From NCBI RefSeq assembly GCF_002264395.1, contig NZ_NFVA01000006.1, forward strand, positions 62,001 through 126,000: a stretch of DNA of 64,000 nt, given 5' to 3'. Numbering within the stretch: the stretch's first letter is position 1; each line of letters opens with the position of its first letter. The notes beneath the pieces were generated by a model. The model ran no database searches and was not told the DNA's origin. It saw only the letters and a list, made by a program, of their open reading frames with translations. This stretch comes from Paenibacillus sp. VTT E-133291 (lineage in GTDB: Bacteria > Bacillota > Bacilli > Paenibacillales > Paenibacillaceae). The translations under genes and the position numbers were made by a program. Shown here one piece after another: positions 14,361 through 24,321 of this stretch.

Positions 14361-15365
14361 ATGGGATTTACAACATTAGTAGAAGAATATCGCGGTGGCT
14401 TACTAGAGAATGTACATTACGGTGCAGTTAGTGTGGTCGATGAGAAAGGTAATATTTTGTATAAAGCAGGTAATCCGGAGCATATAACCTATCTTCGTTC
14501 AGCAGCTAAACCATTCCAAGCTTTACCGGTTATGAAGCGTCGGATCGATGAAGTTTATGGTTTGACAAGTAAGGAAGCCTCACTCTTTACTGCTTCGCAC
14601 CGGGGAGAGGCCTTTCATATTGAAGCACTTGAATCTCTTTTTCAGAAAATGGGCTTAAAAGAAGAGGGACTTCATTGTTGTTCTACATACCCGCTGAATG
14701 AGGAAGCCAAGGCAGAGCGCCATCGGGCGAATGAGCCGACTCGTAAAATCTTTCATAATTGCTCAGGTAAACATGCAGGGTTAATGGGCCTTAGCAAATA
14801 TATGGGTTGGGATATAGATACTTATTATGATCCTAACCATCCCGTGCAACAGGAAATCATTGATATTATGGCTTATATCGCAGAAGTATCGAAGGAATCC
14901 ATTCCTCAAGGGATTGATGGCTGTGGTCTTCCTATCTTCGCACTCCCTCTTCATAAAATCGCTTATTCCTATTTAAAGCTAGCCTGTCCTGATTTGATTG
15001 AGAATACGGAAATACGTAACGCAGCTGCTGCGACTGCAAAGCTTATGAACGATAATCCAGTGATGATTGCAGATACGAAATTCGTCTGCTCGGAGCTTCT
15101 AAAGGATGATAATCTTACGGCAAAGGGCGGCGCTAAAGGTGTATATGGAATTGGTCTCCGAAAGGAGCGAATCGGTATCTCGCTAAAAGTATCCGATGGT
15201 TCTGAGCAAGTCTGGCCTTGTATCATCGCATCGATTCTGGAACGTTTAGGCTATAGCAATCAAGATACGATTGATCGTTTATACGCACTCGTGCCGAACA
15301 CTATTGTTAATGATGGCGGCACAGTTGTAGGCGAACGCCGTGCTGTATTCCAATGGGAAGTCTGA
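14361..15365 (+). CDS. ReAV-type (COG4448) L-asparaginase, possible glycosylasparaginase role
   Basis: 334 residues, full length for the Rhizobium etli asparaginase II/ReAV family, which is unrelated to the bacterial type I/II enzymes. All known active-site residues line up with ReAV when shifted by one: Arg46, Ser47 and Lys50 in RSAAK, Ser79 in ASHRG, Cys134 and Lys137 in NCSGKHAG, Asp186 and Cys188 in DGCGLP. The enzyme should hydrolyse an asparagine side-chain amide to aspartate. GGAGG precedes the ATG. It is placed between the repressor and a peptide importer, in an operon with fucosidase and a sugar kinase. It may therefore act on N-glycosylated asparagine instead of free Asn; that activity is speculative. 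Confidence 0.9.
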   Translation: MGFTTLVEEYRGGLLENVHYGAVSVVDEKGNILYKAGNPEHITYLRSAAKPFQALPVMKRRIDEVYGLTSKEASLFTASHRGEAFHIEALESLFQKMGLKEEGLHCCSTYPLNEEAKAERHRANEPTRKIFHNCSGKHAGLMGLSKYMGWDIDTYYDPNHPVQQEIIDIMAYIAEVSKESIPQGIDGCGLPIFALPLHKIAYSYLKLACPDLIENTEIRNAAAATAKLMNDNPVMIADTKFVCSELLKDDNLTAKGGAKGVYGIGLRKERIGISLKVSDGSEQVWPCIIASILERLGYSNQDTIDRLYALVPNTIVNDGGTVVGERRAVFQWEV

Positions 15366-15454
15366 TTATAAGGATCGAGAATAATCTTCAAGTCTCATGA
15401 ATAATTGGACTGGGAGCTTTTCTAATACATCGTTTCTAAAGGGGAGTGTATAAC

Positions 15455-17059
15455 ATGAAAGTCAAAGGAAAAGTATGGTCAATGTTCATGCTGCTGCTTA
15501 TTACAGTAGTAGTGACTGCAGGGTGCGGCAACAAAGCAAACAACGAGGGACAAGGCGGCAATACCGCTGGTGGAACTGAAACTAGCACCCCAACTACAAA
15601 AAATGATAAAGACATTGTAATTGCCATCAATTCTAACTTTATTACGCTGGACCCTCATAACGCAAGCGATACACATTCAATCAGCGCTGCCAGAACGATG
15701 TACGAAGGTCTAATGGGTTTTGATGAGAATATGAACGTTGTTCCTGTTCTTGCTTCAAGCCACACTATTAGTGAAGACGGATTGGTATATACATTTACTT
15801 TGCAAGAAAACGTTAAATTCCAAGACGGCACTGATTTTAATGCCGAAGCAGTGAAGGTGAATATTGCCCGTATTCAGGATGAGAAGAATAATCTGAGACT
15901 GCGCAAAAGCTTCGCCAAGGTGGCCAAAGTGGAGACTCCTGATGCCAAAACCGTGGTTATTACACTCAGCGAGCCATACAACGCATTTTTAAACAAGGTT
16001 GCAATGGCGCCTATCATTAGCCCTAAAGCTATAACAGAGAATGGGGCCGATATTTCAAAAAAACCTGTAGGTACTGGCCCATTTAAGTTCAAAGAGTGGG
16101 TGCAAGGTGATCGTCTAGTTGTTGAGAAGAATGCGGATTACTGGCAAAAAGACTTGCCGAAAGTGGACAGTATCACCTTTAGACCTGTACCAGAGAATGG
16201 ATCACGGATTGCGATGCTAAAAACTGGTGAGGCTGATTTCATTTATCCAATGCCAACCGAGCAAGTATCCGAGGTTGAAGGTCTTGAAGGAATTACTGTA
16301 GATACCATCGATTCTACCATTGTTCGTTATGTAACGTTAAATACGATGAAAAAGCCTTTCGATGATGTAAAGGTACGTCAAGCCATTAACTATGCTATCA
16401 ACAAAGAAGCATATATCAAGGTTGTGAAATCGGGTCTTGGCGCTAAGCTTGATTCCACGATGTCTTCCAAAACACAATATTACTCCCAACAAGCAGGTTA
16501 TGACTATGACATTGAAAAAGCTAAGCAACTGCTTGCTGAAGCGGGGTATCCAGACGGATTCGAAACCGAAATTTGGGGAGAAAACGAATCTGAAACCATG
16601 AAGGGTATGCAATTTATTCAACAACAGCTAGCACTTGTAGGCATCAAGGTAGAAGTGAAGTCTATGGAAGGCGGTACATTGTCTGACCAAATTAATGCTG
16701 CTAAAACACCTGAAGAAGCAAAAATTCAAATGTGGTATGTCAGCTGGTCTCCATCCTCCGGTGATGCAGATGGTGCTACTAGAGGTTTGTTCAGTAGTGA
16801 AATGTTCCCACCAGCTGGCTCGAATACAGCTTATTATAAAAATGAAAATGTAGATAAATGGATTGCGGAAGCAAACAAATCTGTTGATCCAGAAGCGGCT
16901 AAATCTATTTATGCAAATATTCAAAAAACAGTATGGGAAGATGCTCCTTGGGCATTCATGGGCGTTGACCAAATCATCTCAGGCAAAAGATCTAATCTGG
17001 AAGGTGTTAAAGTCTTCCCGGATGGTTCCATTAATGTCCTAAATGCAGAAGTGAAATAA
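15455..17059 (+). CDS. Peptide ABC transporter substrate-binding lipoprotein (DppA/OppA family)
   Basis: 534 residues from the ATG at 15455 (AAAGGGGAG 8 bases upstream). A lipoprotein signal ends at Cys24 in VTAGC, followed by a Gly/Asn/Thr-rich linker and a family-5 solute-binding domain, with the LDPHNASD segment at its start and GTGPFKF typical of DppA/OppA. It is anchored outside the membrane and delivers ligand to the permeases downstream. Family-5 proteins bind peptides but also glycosides, nickel or glycopeptides. The ligand here is suggested only by the operon. Confidence 0.9.
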   Translation: MKVKGKVWSMFMLLLITVVVTAGCGNKANNEGQGGNTAGGTETSTPTTKNDKDIVIAINSNFITLDPHNASDTHSISAARTMYEGLMGFDENMNVVPVLASSHTISEDGLVYTFTLQENVKFQDGTDFNAEAVKVNIARIQDEKNNLRLRKSFAKVAKVETPDAKTVVITLSEPYNAFLNKVAMAPIISPKAITENGADISKKPVGTGPFKFKEWVQGDRLVVEKNADYWQKDLPKVDSITFRPVPENGSRIAMLKTGEADFIYPMPTEQVSEVEGLEGITVDTIDSTIVRYVTLNTMKKPFDDVKVRQAINYAINKEAYIKVVKSGLGAKLDSTMSSKTQYYSQQAGYDYDIEKAKQLLAEAGYPDGFETEIWGENESETMKGMQFIQQQLALVGIKVEVKSMEGGTLSDQINAAKTPEEAKIQMWYVSWSPSSGDADGATRGLFSSEMFPPAGSNTAYYKNENVDKWIAEANKSVDPEAAKSIYANIQKTVWEDAPWAFMGVDQIISGKRSNLEGVKVFPDGSINVLNAEVK

Positions 17060-17099
17060 TTCAAGTCAAACGCAAGATTTAATTTCCCAAGAATTGAAC

Positions 17100-17134
17100 G
17101 AGGCCGCTTCTTAAGAATGGTAGGAGGCGGCCTC
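17100..17134 (+). repeat. Intra-operon hairpin between binding protein and permease
   Basis: GAGGCCGC...GCGGCCTC with a 19-base loop, not followed by a clear T-run. It most likely protects or attenuates the transcript, giving more binding protein than permease, as is common in importer operons. Confidence 0.6.
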
Positions 17135-17172
17135 AGTTAAATTATTTGTCGATACTGAAGGGGGCTTATGAG

Positions 17173-18096
17173 TTGGGTAGATATGCTTTACAAAGACTCC
17201 TCGGGGTTATTCCGTTGCTATTCATTGTATCGGTATTAGTCTTTCTGTTTATTCACTTAATTCCGGGCGATCCGGCCCGGCTTATTGCGGGTAAAGACGC
17301 CACACTTGAAGAGATTCATGGCATTCAAGAGCAACTAGGTCTCAATCTGCCGCTGTGGAATCAATACATAAACTACATGAGCGATCTACTGAGTGGTAAT
17401 CTGGGCAATTCGATTCGATCAGGGATTCCAGTAACCGATATGCTAGAAAGTAGAGTAATGCCTACCTTGTGGTTAACGTTTCTCAGTATGGCTTGGGCGC
17501 TTGTCATTGGTCTTCTAATTGGTGTTATTTCAGCGGTTTATCGCAATAGATGGCCTGATCACTTAGGCACATTGACAGCCATGTCAGGGATGTCGATCCC
17601 TGGATTCTGGTTAGGTTTGGTACTCATTCAGATTTTCTCGGTAGAGCTTGGCTGGTTTCCGACCGGTGGTGTGGATTCCTGGAAGTCTTATATTCTTCCT
17701 TCCATTACACTTGGAATGGGGATTATGTCGATGCTGGCTCGTTACTCTCGGTCATCGATGCTAGAAACGTTACGGGAGGATTATATCCGAACAGGACGTG
17801 CGAAAGGCTTACGCGAGTATGTTGTTATTAGCAGGCATGCGCTGCGTAATTCTCTTATTCAGGTCGTTACTGTAGCTGGACTTCAATTTGGGTTCTTGCT
17901 TGGTGGATCGGTAATGGTTGAGACAGTTTTCAGTATTCCTGGTCTTGGAAGACTGCTGGTGGATTCCATTTTGTTCCGGGATTATACAGTTATTCAAGCT
18001 TTGCTGCTGCTGTTTTCAACACAATTTATCCTTATCAATTTAATTGTAGATTTATTGTATGGCGTACTTAATCCGAAAATCAGGTTTTCTCAGTAA
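17173..18096 (+). CDS. Peptide ABC transporter permease (DppB/OppB family)
   Basis: 307 residues with six helices. The opening GRYALQRLLGVIPLLF, the HLIPGDPA motif and the EAA-type loop (ARYSRSSMLETLREDY to RTGRAKGL) are diagnostic. The start is read as the TTG at 17173, with AAGGGGG 8 bases upstream; this places the N-terminus exactly where family members begin. An in-frame TTG at 17146 has no ribosome site. Confidence 0.9.
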   Translation: MGRYALQRLLGVIPLLFIVSVLVFLFIHLIPGDPARLIAGKDATLEEIHGIQEQLGLNLPLWNQYINYMSDLLSGNLGNSIRSGIPVTDMLESRVMPTLWLTFLSMAWALVIGLLIGVISAVYRNRWPDHLGTLTAMSGMSIPGFWLGLVLIQIFSVELGWFPTGGVDSWKSYILPSITLGMGIMSMLARYSRSSMLETLREDYIRTGRAKGLREYVVISRHALRNSLIQVVTVAGLQFGFLLGGSVMVETVFSIPGLGRLLVDSILFRDYTVIQALLLLFSTQFILINLIVDLLYGVLNPKIRFSQ

Positions 18097-18165
18097 GCTA
18101 GAGTAACTGAGAAACAGAATTACGATAGTTTTCTGGAGGGTGAATATAGGATTAGGAGGGATATC

Positions 18166-19077
18166 ATGAGCGACAATTCGGCGGTAATGGGAACTAATTC
18201 CCCTATACCCGGAGAGGTAATAGCCCCGGAGAAAACAAAAGGCCGCGCGGGTGTTTTTATTCGCAAGTTCAGCAAACAAAAGATGCCCCTTGTGGCTGCA
18301 TTTTTTATCATATTGCTTTTTTTAATTGCCATTTTCGGGCCATTTCTGACCCCTTATAATCCAGATGAACCGAACTATGATGCGCTAATGCAGGGCCCGT
18401 CTGCCAAGCATTGGGCGGGAACGGATGAATACGGCCGTGATATTCTAAGTCGCTTAATTGATGGTACAAGGTTGACTTTGGCGGTCAGCCTGAGTTCCGT
18501 ATTGATTGCGGGTGTACTTGGAACCATCCTTGGCCTTATCAGTGGATATTATGGCGGTTGGTTGGATCGGATTATTATGCGTGGCAGTGACGTATTGTTC
18601 TCATTCCCTGATTTACTGCTTGCCATTGGGATCGTCGCTATACTTGGGCCTGGTTTATCCAACGTTGTGATTGCAGTTGCAGTCTTCGGTACACCCTCGT
18701 TCGCCCGCATTATCCGGAGCGTAACATTGTCTGCGAAGGAAACGTTGTTTGTTGAAGCAGCCCGTTCAATGGGTGCGAAGAATCGCCGAATCATTTGGCG
18801 ACATATTTTTCCTGAAACGGTCCCTAGTATTATCGTTAATCTATCCATGAAAATTGGCGGGGCAATCTTAGCCGCTGCGTCATTAAGCTTTCTTGGAATG
18901 GGTGCGAAGCCAACGGAGCCCGATTGGGGGGCAATGTTAAGCATGGGGCGCGATTATTTAAGTATTGCTCCACATATCGTTTATTTTCCGGGTTTAGCTA
19001 TATTTTTGACAGTACTTGCATTTAACCTGGTCGGGGACGGACTGCGCGATGCTCTTGATCCCAAAATGAAAAACTAA
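18166..19077 (+). CDS. Peptide ABC transporter permease (DppC/OppC family)
   Basis: 303 residues. A cytoplasmic lead of about 38 residues precedes a first helix (near 43-63), then the motif [15 protein letters not shown], characteristic of DppC, and a C-terminal five-helix core with the coupling loop [27 protein letters not shown] lies 6 bases before the ATG. It forms the membrane channel with the preceding permease. Confidence 0.92.
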   Translation: MSDNSAVMGTNSPIPGEVIAPEKTKGRAGVFIRKFSKQKMPLVAAFFIILLFLIAIFGPFLTPYNPDEPNYDALMQGPSAKHWAGTDEYGRDILSRLIDGTRLTLAVSLSSVLIAGVLGTILGLISGYYGGWLDRIIMRGSDVLFSFPDLLLAIGIVAILGPGLSNVVIAVAVFGTPSFARIIRSVTLSAKETLFVEAARSMGAKNRRIIWRHIFPETVPSIIVNLSMKIGGAILAAASLSFLGMGAKPTEPDWGAMLSMGRDYLSIAPHIVYFPGLAIFLTVLAFNLVGDGLRDALDPKMKN

Positions 19078-19090
19078 GGAGGGACAAGAC

Positions 19091-20092
19091 ATGACTCAAA
19101 ATTTGCTGGAAGTACAAGGGCTGAAAACGGAGTTTAAACGCGGCGATGGAAGTATAACGGCAGTTGCAGGTGTTGACTTTGTGATTAAGAAAGGTGAAGT
19201 GCTGGGTCTAGTTGGAGAATCCGGTTGTGGCAAAAGTGTTACCTCACTGTCGATTATGCGGCTTCTTAAGGATACGCCAGGCAGAATTTCTGGCGGTTCT
19301 GTTCGTTTCGAGGGAACGGATCTAACAAAGGTTACGGACAAAGAGATGCGCCAGATACGGGGAAATGAAATGGCGATGATTTTCCAGGAGCCGATGACTT
19401 CACTTAATCCTGTGCTGAAGATTGGCTTGCAATTGATGGAGCCGATCATGTTGCATCTTGGTTATGGTCGGAAGAAGGCCCGTGAACATGCCATTCATAT
19501 GTTGCGGTTAGTTGGTATACCACGTGCGGAAGATTTGGTGGATGAATATCCGCATCAGCTCTCTGGCGGTATGAGGCAGCGTGTAATGATTGCGATGGCG
19601 ATGTCTTGCCACCCGAAACTGCTGATTGCAGATGAACCAACAACGGCGCTTGATGTGACGATTCAAGCTCAAATCCTTGATCTAATGAAGCACCTGAAAG
19701 AAGAACAGGATATGGGGATGCTGCTCATTACCCATGACCTTGGGGTTGTAGCTGAACTATGTGATCGTGTAGTTGTAATGTATGCTGGCCGTGTAGTGGA
19801 GGAAGCTTCCGTTCATGAACTATTTGCAAGACCGCAGCATCCGTATACGAAGGGTTTAATACAATCCGTTCCAAAGCTGCGTCAAAACGTACGTCGCTTG
19901 GATTCCATTAAAGGGAATGTACCTGACCTTTCACAAATGCCAACGGGCTGTAAGTTTGCACCTCGCTGCGATTATGTCACAGAGCGCTGTCTCTCGCAGG
20001 AGCCAGAGTTACTTCCGATTGAGGGACTAGAGCGAAAGAGTCGTTGTTGGCTTACACAGCAGGAGAACACGGAAGGAGGGGAAGGTTTGTGA
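19091..20092 (+). CDS. Peptide ABC transporter ATPase (DppD/OppD family)
   Basis: 333 residues. Walker [11 protein letters not shown]-loop [10 protein letters not shown], signature LSGGMRQR, Walker [13 protein letters not shown] and switch His in LITHD. The C-terminal oligopeptide-transporter domain contains the Cys cluster in GCKFAPRC...CL...C, which binds an Fe-S cluster in homologues. It is one of two ATPases for the importer; its stop overlaps the next gene by four bases (GTGA). Confidence 0.93.
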   Translation: MTQNLLEVQGLKTEFKRGDGSITAVAGVDFVIKKGEVLGLVGESGCGKSVTSLSIMRLLKDTPGRISGGSVRFEGTDLTKVTDKEMRQIRGNEMAMIFQEPMTSLNPVLKIGLQLMEPIMLHLGYGRKKAREHAIHMLRLVGIPRAEDLVDEYPHQLSGGMRQRVMIAMAMSCHPKLLIADEPTTALDVTIQAQILDLMKHLKEEQDMGMLLITHDLGVVAELCDRVVVMYAGRVVEEASVHELFARPQHPYTKGLIQSVPKLRQNVRRLDSIKGNVPDLSQMPTGCKFAPRCDYVTERCLSQEPELLPIEGLERKSRCWLTQQENTEGGEGL

Positions 20093-21081
20093 AGGAGACT
20101 CCACTCATTGAAGTTAAAAGTCTGAAGAAGTTTTTTTCGGTGAAGAAGGGCTTTTTCGGAACTACTAGATATTTGCACGCAGTTGATGGGATCTCATTCG
20201 CTATACGTAAAGGAGAAACGTTCAGTCTTGTAGGTGAAAGTGGCTGTGGTAAATCTACTACAGGAAGATTGGTGACTCGCTTGCTGGAGCCGAATGACGG
20301 TGAAGTGTGGTTTAAGGGTCAAAATATTAGCCATATCTCAGACAATCAAATGCGTCCTATTCGTAAAGATATACAGATGGTGTTCCAAGACCCTTATGCT
20401 TCGCTTAATCCACGAATGAAGGTGAAGGATCTTGTGGCTGAACCTCTGCTTATTCATACAAAGCTCTCGTCCAAAGAACGGGATAAACTAGCATGCGAGT
20501 TACTAGAGACCGTGGGATTAAATAGTATTCACGCCGAGCGCTACGCTTTTGAGTTCAGCGGTGGACAGCGACAACGGATTGGAATCGCCCGGGCATTGTC
20601 TGTACGCCCAAGCTTAATCGTGGCAGATGAACCTGTGTCAGCACTGGATGTTTCGATTCAGTCACAAGTGCTAAATCTGTTGCAGGATCTGCAGGAAGAG
20701 TATGGCCTGACGTATTTATTCATTTCACATGATCTAAGTGTTGTTGAGCATATTAGTGATCGAATCGGAGTTATGTATCTGGGTTCCCTCGTAGAGACGG
20801 CGGATAAAGATACCTTGTATGATCGTCCAATGCATCCATACACACAAGCACTGCTATCTTCTGTACCTGTACCCGATCCTGCCTTAAAGAAGGAGCGCAT
20901 TATTCTGAAGGGAGATCTTCCAAGTCCGGTTGATCCACCGTCGGGATGCCGTTTTCACACAAGATGTCCTTCCTGTATGGAAATCTGTAAGCAGCATGTT
21001 CCGATATTTCGAGAAGTCGAACCAGGTCATGAGGTTGCATGTCATTTATTTGATGAAGAAATGTTGAAATTAGAGCGGTAA
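20089..21081 (+). CDS. Peptide ABC transporter ATPase (DppF/OppF family)
   Basis: 330 residues from the GTG at 20089, which overlaps the DppD stop as GTGA and has GGAGGGG upstream. Walker [20 protein letters not shown], signature FSGGQRQR, Walker [13 protein letters not shown], and the C-terminal Cys motif ([15 protein letters not shown]). It forms the ATPase heterodimer with the preceding protein. The open frame continues upstream to 20044 but runs inside the DppD gene. Confidence 0.93.
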   Translation: MKETPLIEVKSLKKFFSVKKGFFGTTRYLHAVDGISFAIRKGETFSLVGESGCGKSTTGRLVTRLLEPNDGEVWFKGQNISHISDNQMRPIRKDIQMVFQDPYASLNPRMKVKDLVAEPLLIHTKLSSKERDKLACELLETVGLNSIHAERYAFEFSGGQRQRIGIARALSVRPSLIVADEPVSALDVSIQSQVLNLLQDLQEEYGLTYLFISHDLSVVEHISDRIGVMYLGSLVETADKDTLYDRPMHPYTQALLSSVPVPDPALKKERIILKGDLPSPVDPPSGCRFHTRCPSCMEICKQHVPIFREVEPGHEVACHLFDEEMLKLER

Positions 21082-21122
21082 CTGAAATTGTGAGATCACT
21101 TTACGGAAAAGAAGGGACAGCG

Positions 21123-22577
21123 ATGAATATCTTATTCGATTCCGCTAATGTGGCGGATACTAGTGTCTATTTAGCTTATGAAGAGGAGTCTTTTCCTTTT
21201 AGGCTGGGAGCGTCCCACAAACAGTGCAGCAGTGTGACTTGGTTACATGCTCGCACTGAGGAAGAGTCTGATGTGTTAGCGGTAGGAATGGGAAAGCGCA
21301 AGGATTTTACGCTTGAGAGGATTCGCCGAGCGGGTGGATCTGCTGCTCGTGCAATTCTGAAGGAAGGACGAAGTAGTGCTTCACTTGTTCGCTTAGCATC
21401 CGAGGCAATAAATAGGAATAGGGATATTTCTGCTGCTGATGAATTACAAGCTTGGATAGAAGGTTGGATTCTCGGCTTATACCGTTTTCAAACTTATCGG
21501 GGAACTACCAAGGTGGAAGGCTCTGTTGATTTACAGCTTCAATCGATTGATTGGCCTGACCTATCATCAATTGAAATGGAAGCTGTACGGGTTTCTGCAC
21601 AGATACGCGCAGAAGGTGCCGTAGTTGCTCGTGATCTTGTGAATGAGGTACCTGGTACACTGAATCCTGACCGTTTTGCGGAATGGATGGCAGAATTTTT
21701 CGACCGTGATGATGCTGCTTTGAAAGTCCATATCTATCGAGGACAGGAGCTTGTGGAACTTCAGATGAATGGGTTGCTCGCAGTTGGAGCAGGAAGTAAG
21801 CACGCTCCAGCCCTTGTTGAAATTCGTTACAAGAGTAACCCTGACTTACCGATGTTAGCACTGGTAGGAAAAGGTGTAACCTTTGACTTAGGTGGCATGA
21901 ATGTGAAGACGGCTAGCGATATCAGCGATGCACGCATGGATATGGGTGGTGCGGCTGCTGTAATTGGGGCTATGGATATTTTGATAAGGAAGCATGCCAA
22001 TGTAAATGTGACCGCACTTATTCCAGTCGTTGATAATGTGCCAGATGCTAAGGCGATGTTACCTTCTTCTGTTATCCGCTACCCTAACGGGCTAACCGTT
22101 CAGGTTGCGAATACGGATGGCGAGGGTCGACTTATCATAGCGGATGCGCTTATTCATGCCGCAAATATCGGAGCAAAGCAAGCTATTGATATTGCTACCC
22201 TAACTGGAAATGTCGGTGCGGCGCTCGGATTAGGCATCGCGGGCATATGGGGTGATGTTGATATAACGCAGAGCCTAGTGGAGATCGGTGAGCGCAATGG
22301 AGAACGACTGTGGCCCATGCCGTTAATGGATGAATATGAAGCAGATCTCCAGAGTAATTACGCTGATCTCCGCAATGTAAGTACTTCCCCCTTTGCAGGT
22401 GCGATTACAGCAGCCTTATTTATTCGGCGCTTTGTAGCAGAATCGATGAGCTGGGTTCATATTGATATGGCTGGGACGGTACAGTACAAACAGGATGTGG
22501 GATACTCAGAAGCTGGAGCGACGGGATATGGTGCACGCCTGCTCGCCGATTATGTTATGAAGCAAGTGCATCATTAA
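21123..22577 (+). CDS. M17 leucyl aminopeptidase family protein
   Basis: 484 residues with a divergent N-terminal domain and an M17 catalytic domain. All metal and catalytic residues are present: Lys250 and Asp255 in VGKGVTFD, Lys262, Asp273 in RMDMGG, and Asp332, Glu334 and Arg336 in NTDGEGR, which happens to match bovine lens aminopeptidase numbering. The usual NTDAEGR is changed to Gly at one non-ligand position. It should remove N-terminal residues from imported peptides in the cytoplasm. The ATG at 21123 is chosen over an upstream GTG at 21090. It follows the importer by about 40 bases and is clearly in the same unit. Confidence 0.9.
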   Translation: MNILFDSANVADTSVYLAYEEESFPFRLGASHKQCSSVTWLHARTEEESDVLAVGMGKRKDFTLERIRRAGGSAARAILKEGRSSASLVRLASEAINRNRDISAADELQAWIEGWILGLYRFQTYRGTTKVEGSVDLQLQSIDWPDLSSIEMEAVRVSAQIRAEGAVVARDLVNEVPGTLNPDRFAEWMAEFFDRDDAALKVHIYRGQELVELQMNGLLAVGAGSKHAPALVEIRYKSNPDLPMLALVGKGVTFDLGGMNVKTASDISDARMDMGGAAAVIGAMDILIRKHANVNVTALIPVVDNVPDAKAMLPSSVIRYPNGLTVQVANTDGEGRLIIADALIHAANIGAKQAIDIATLTGNVGAALGLGIAGIWGDVDITQSLVEIGERNGERLWPMPLMDEYEADLQSNYADLRNVSTSPFAGAITAALFIRRFVAESMSWVHIDMAGTVQYKQDVGYSEAGATGYGARLLADYVMKQVHH

Positions 22578-22601
22578 CAACTGGAAGAGTGGGTGAAAGT
22601 T

Positions 22602-23294
22602 ATGAGATTGGAAATTATCGCTACTTGTATGGATGATGCTCTAACGGCTGAGGCGAATGGCGCAGATCGTCTTGAGCTCATTACTGCCATTACGGAAGGT
22701 GGATTAACACCAGGAATAGGGTTGGTGGAGCAGGTAGTCAAATCGGTTAGCATTCCTGTCTTTGTTATGGTCCGTCCGCACAGTCGATCATTCATCTATT
22801 CCACGAATGATATTTTGACTATGGCTGCAGAGATCAGGCAGATTGCAGCCAGTGGTGCTTCGGGAGTTGTTCTAGGCGCATTAACACCGGGAAAAAAGAT
22901 TGATGAGCATGCGCTTGAAATATTATTGCCGTTGACAGATGGCTTACAAGTAACCTTCCATCGTGCTTTTGACGAGCTGGAGGACCAAATTGCAGGTTAT
23001 CGGACGCTTTGTAATTACCCGCAAATCACTCGTATACTTACCTCTGCTGGACCAGGTCCGGCACCTGATGCCATTCCCGCTATGCGTAGGCTAGTAGAGG
23101 AATCAAGAGGTAGTTCGATAAGTATATTGGCTGGAAGTGGTTTGAAGCCAGAAGGTATTACATCTTTTATTCAACAGACTGGAGTCACAGAAGTACATTT
23201 TGGATCGGCTGTTCGTCATGGCAAAGACGCTTTGTCGCCAATCGATCCAGCAGCCCTGCGGGCGTTAGCTAAGAATATTCATTCGAACGGCTAA
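22602..23294 (+). CDS. cutC: CutC family TIM-barrel protein
   Basis: 230 residues. The start RLEIIATCMDDALTAEANGADRLEL, with its conserved ADRLEL, the VRPHSRSF loop, the HRAFDE motif and the C-terminal VHFGSA region identify CutC. The family is named for copper homeostasis in E. coli, but that role has been questioned and the fold is that of an enzyme. Here it sits between a peptidase and a sugar kinase with no copper gene nearby, which favours a carbohydrate or glyco-amino-acid role (inference). An alternative GTG start exists at 22593. Confidence 0.9.
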   Translation: MRLEIIATCMDDALTAEANGADRLELITAITEGGLTPGIGLVEQVVKSVSIPVFVMVRPHSRSFIYSTNDILTMAAEIRQIAASGASGVVLGALTPGKKIDEHALEILLPLTDGLQVTFHRAFDELEDQIAGYRTLCNYPQITRILTSAGPGPAPDAIPAMRRLVEESRGSSISILAGSGLKPEGITSFIQQTGVTEVHFGSAVRHGKDALSPIDPAALRALAKNIHSNG

Positions 23295-23321
23295 TAATAG
23301 ATAGTGAAAAGGTGAATGGTT

Positions 23322-24272
23322 ATGCATAAGGCTGAGAGCTATGTAGTAGGAATTGATTTAGGTGGAACAAAAATTGCCGCAGCATTATTCGATTCAAAGG
23401 GTACTGTGTTGAATCGGGAATTAATGGAGACAGCTGGCGCGCGCACCGCTGAAGAGGTGGTGCAGCGAATGATCGGAATGATCCGCTCTGTATCCGAAGG
23501 CCGACCGCTGATTGGGGTCGGACTGGCTTCTCCTGGAGCTGTGAACAGCCAGGATGGAATCGTAATTCACGGTACCAATCTTCCTGAATGGGATAATGTT
23601 CCACTGAAACATTGGATGGAGTCAGAACTTGGCATAGAAGTGAAAGTAGTAAACGATGCGAACGCTGCGGCATGGGGCGAGTATGTAAGAGGAGCTGGCA
23701 AAGGCTCGAACAACATGGTGTATGTTACCTTCAGCACAGGAATTGGAGCTGGAATTGTCATGGATGGTGAGCTACTGCTCGGAACGAACTCATTTGCAGG
23801 AGAACTCGGCCATAATATTATTGACCCGAACGGAACGGAATGCAGCTGTGGAAGATATGGATGCTGGGAAGTATTTGCTTCGGGTACAGCGATTCGGGAC
23901 ATGGCACTGCGGAGTATGGAGAGCAGAACGTCGATGATTACAGAGCTGGCTAGTAGAAGTGGTGAAAAGATTAATTCTCGACATGTCTTTGAAGCGATGG
24001 CACTAAAAGATCCGCTGGCTGTCGAGGTGATTGAGCGAACGATTCATTATATGGCGATTGGATTAGCTAACGCGGTACATACGTTTAATCCTGATCGCAT
24101 TGTAATCGGTGGAGGCGTAAGCAAAGCTGGTGCACTACTGTTTCCGGCGCTGAGAGAGAAAACAGAGGAACTTGTCATGAAGCCGTATAAAGGAACTTAT
24201 ACTATTGAATCAGCAGGTCTGAGGGATGATGTAGGTCTTATAGGCGCTGCGGCATTATTTCATACCGTCTAG
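23322..24272 (+). CDS. ROK-family sugar kinase
   Basis: 316 residues. ATP loop GIDLGGTK, catalytic Asp in VVNDANAAAWGE, sugar-binding GELGHN and the zinc motif CSCGRYGCWE. There is no helix-turn-helix domain, so it is an enzyme and not a repressor. Members phosphorylate glucose, N-acetylglucosamine, N-acetylmannosamine, allose or fructose; the specific sugar cannot be read. In this operon GlcNAc or glucose released after defucosylation is the natural candidate. An ATG two codons earlier (23316) is possible. Confidence 0.9.
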   Translation: MHKAESYVVGIDLGGTKIAAALFDSKGTVLNRELMETAGARTAEEVVQRMIGMIRSVSEGRPLIGVGLASPGAVNSQDGIVIHGTNLPEWDNVPLKHWMESELGIEVKVVNDANAAAWGEYVRGAGKGSNNMVYVTFSTGIGAGIVMDGELLLGTNSFAGELGHNIIDPNGTECSCGRYGCWEVFASGTAIRDMALRSMESRTSMITELASRSGEKINSRHVFEAMALKDPLAVEVIERTIHYMAIGLANAVHTFNPDRIVIGGGVSKAGALLFPALREKTEELVMKPYKGTYTIESAGLRDDVGLIGAAALFHTV

Positions 24273-24321
24273 ACTATCTGAACCATTTATCAAAGCTAGC
24301 AAAAACGGAGGGGCTGAAGAG

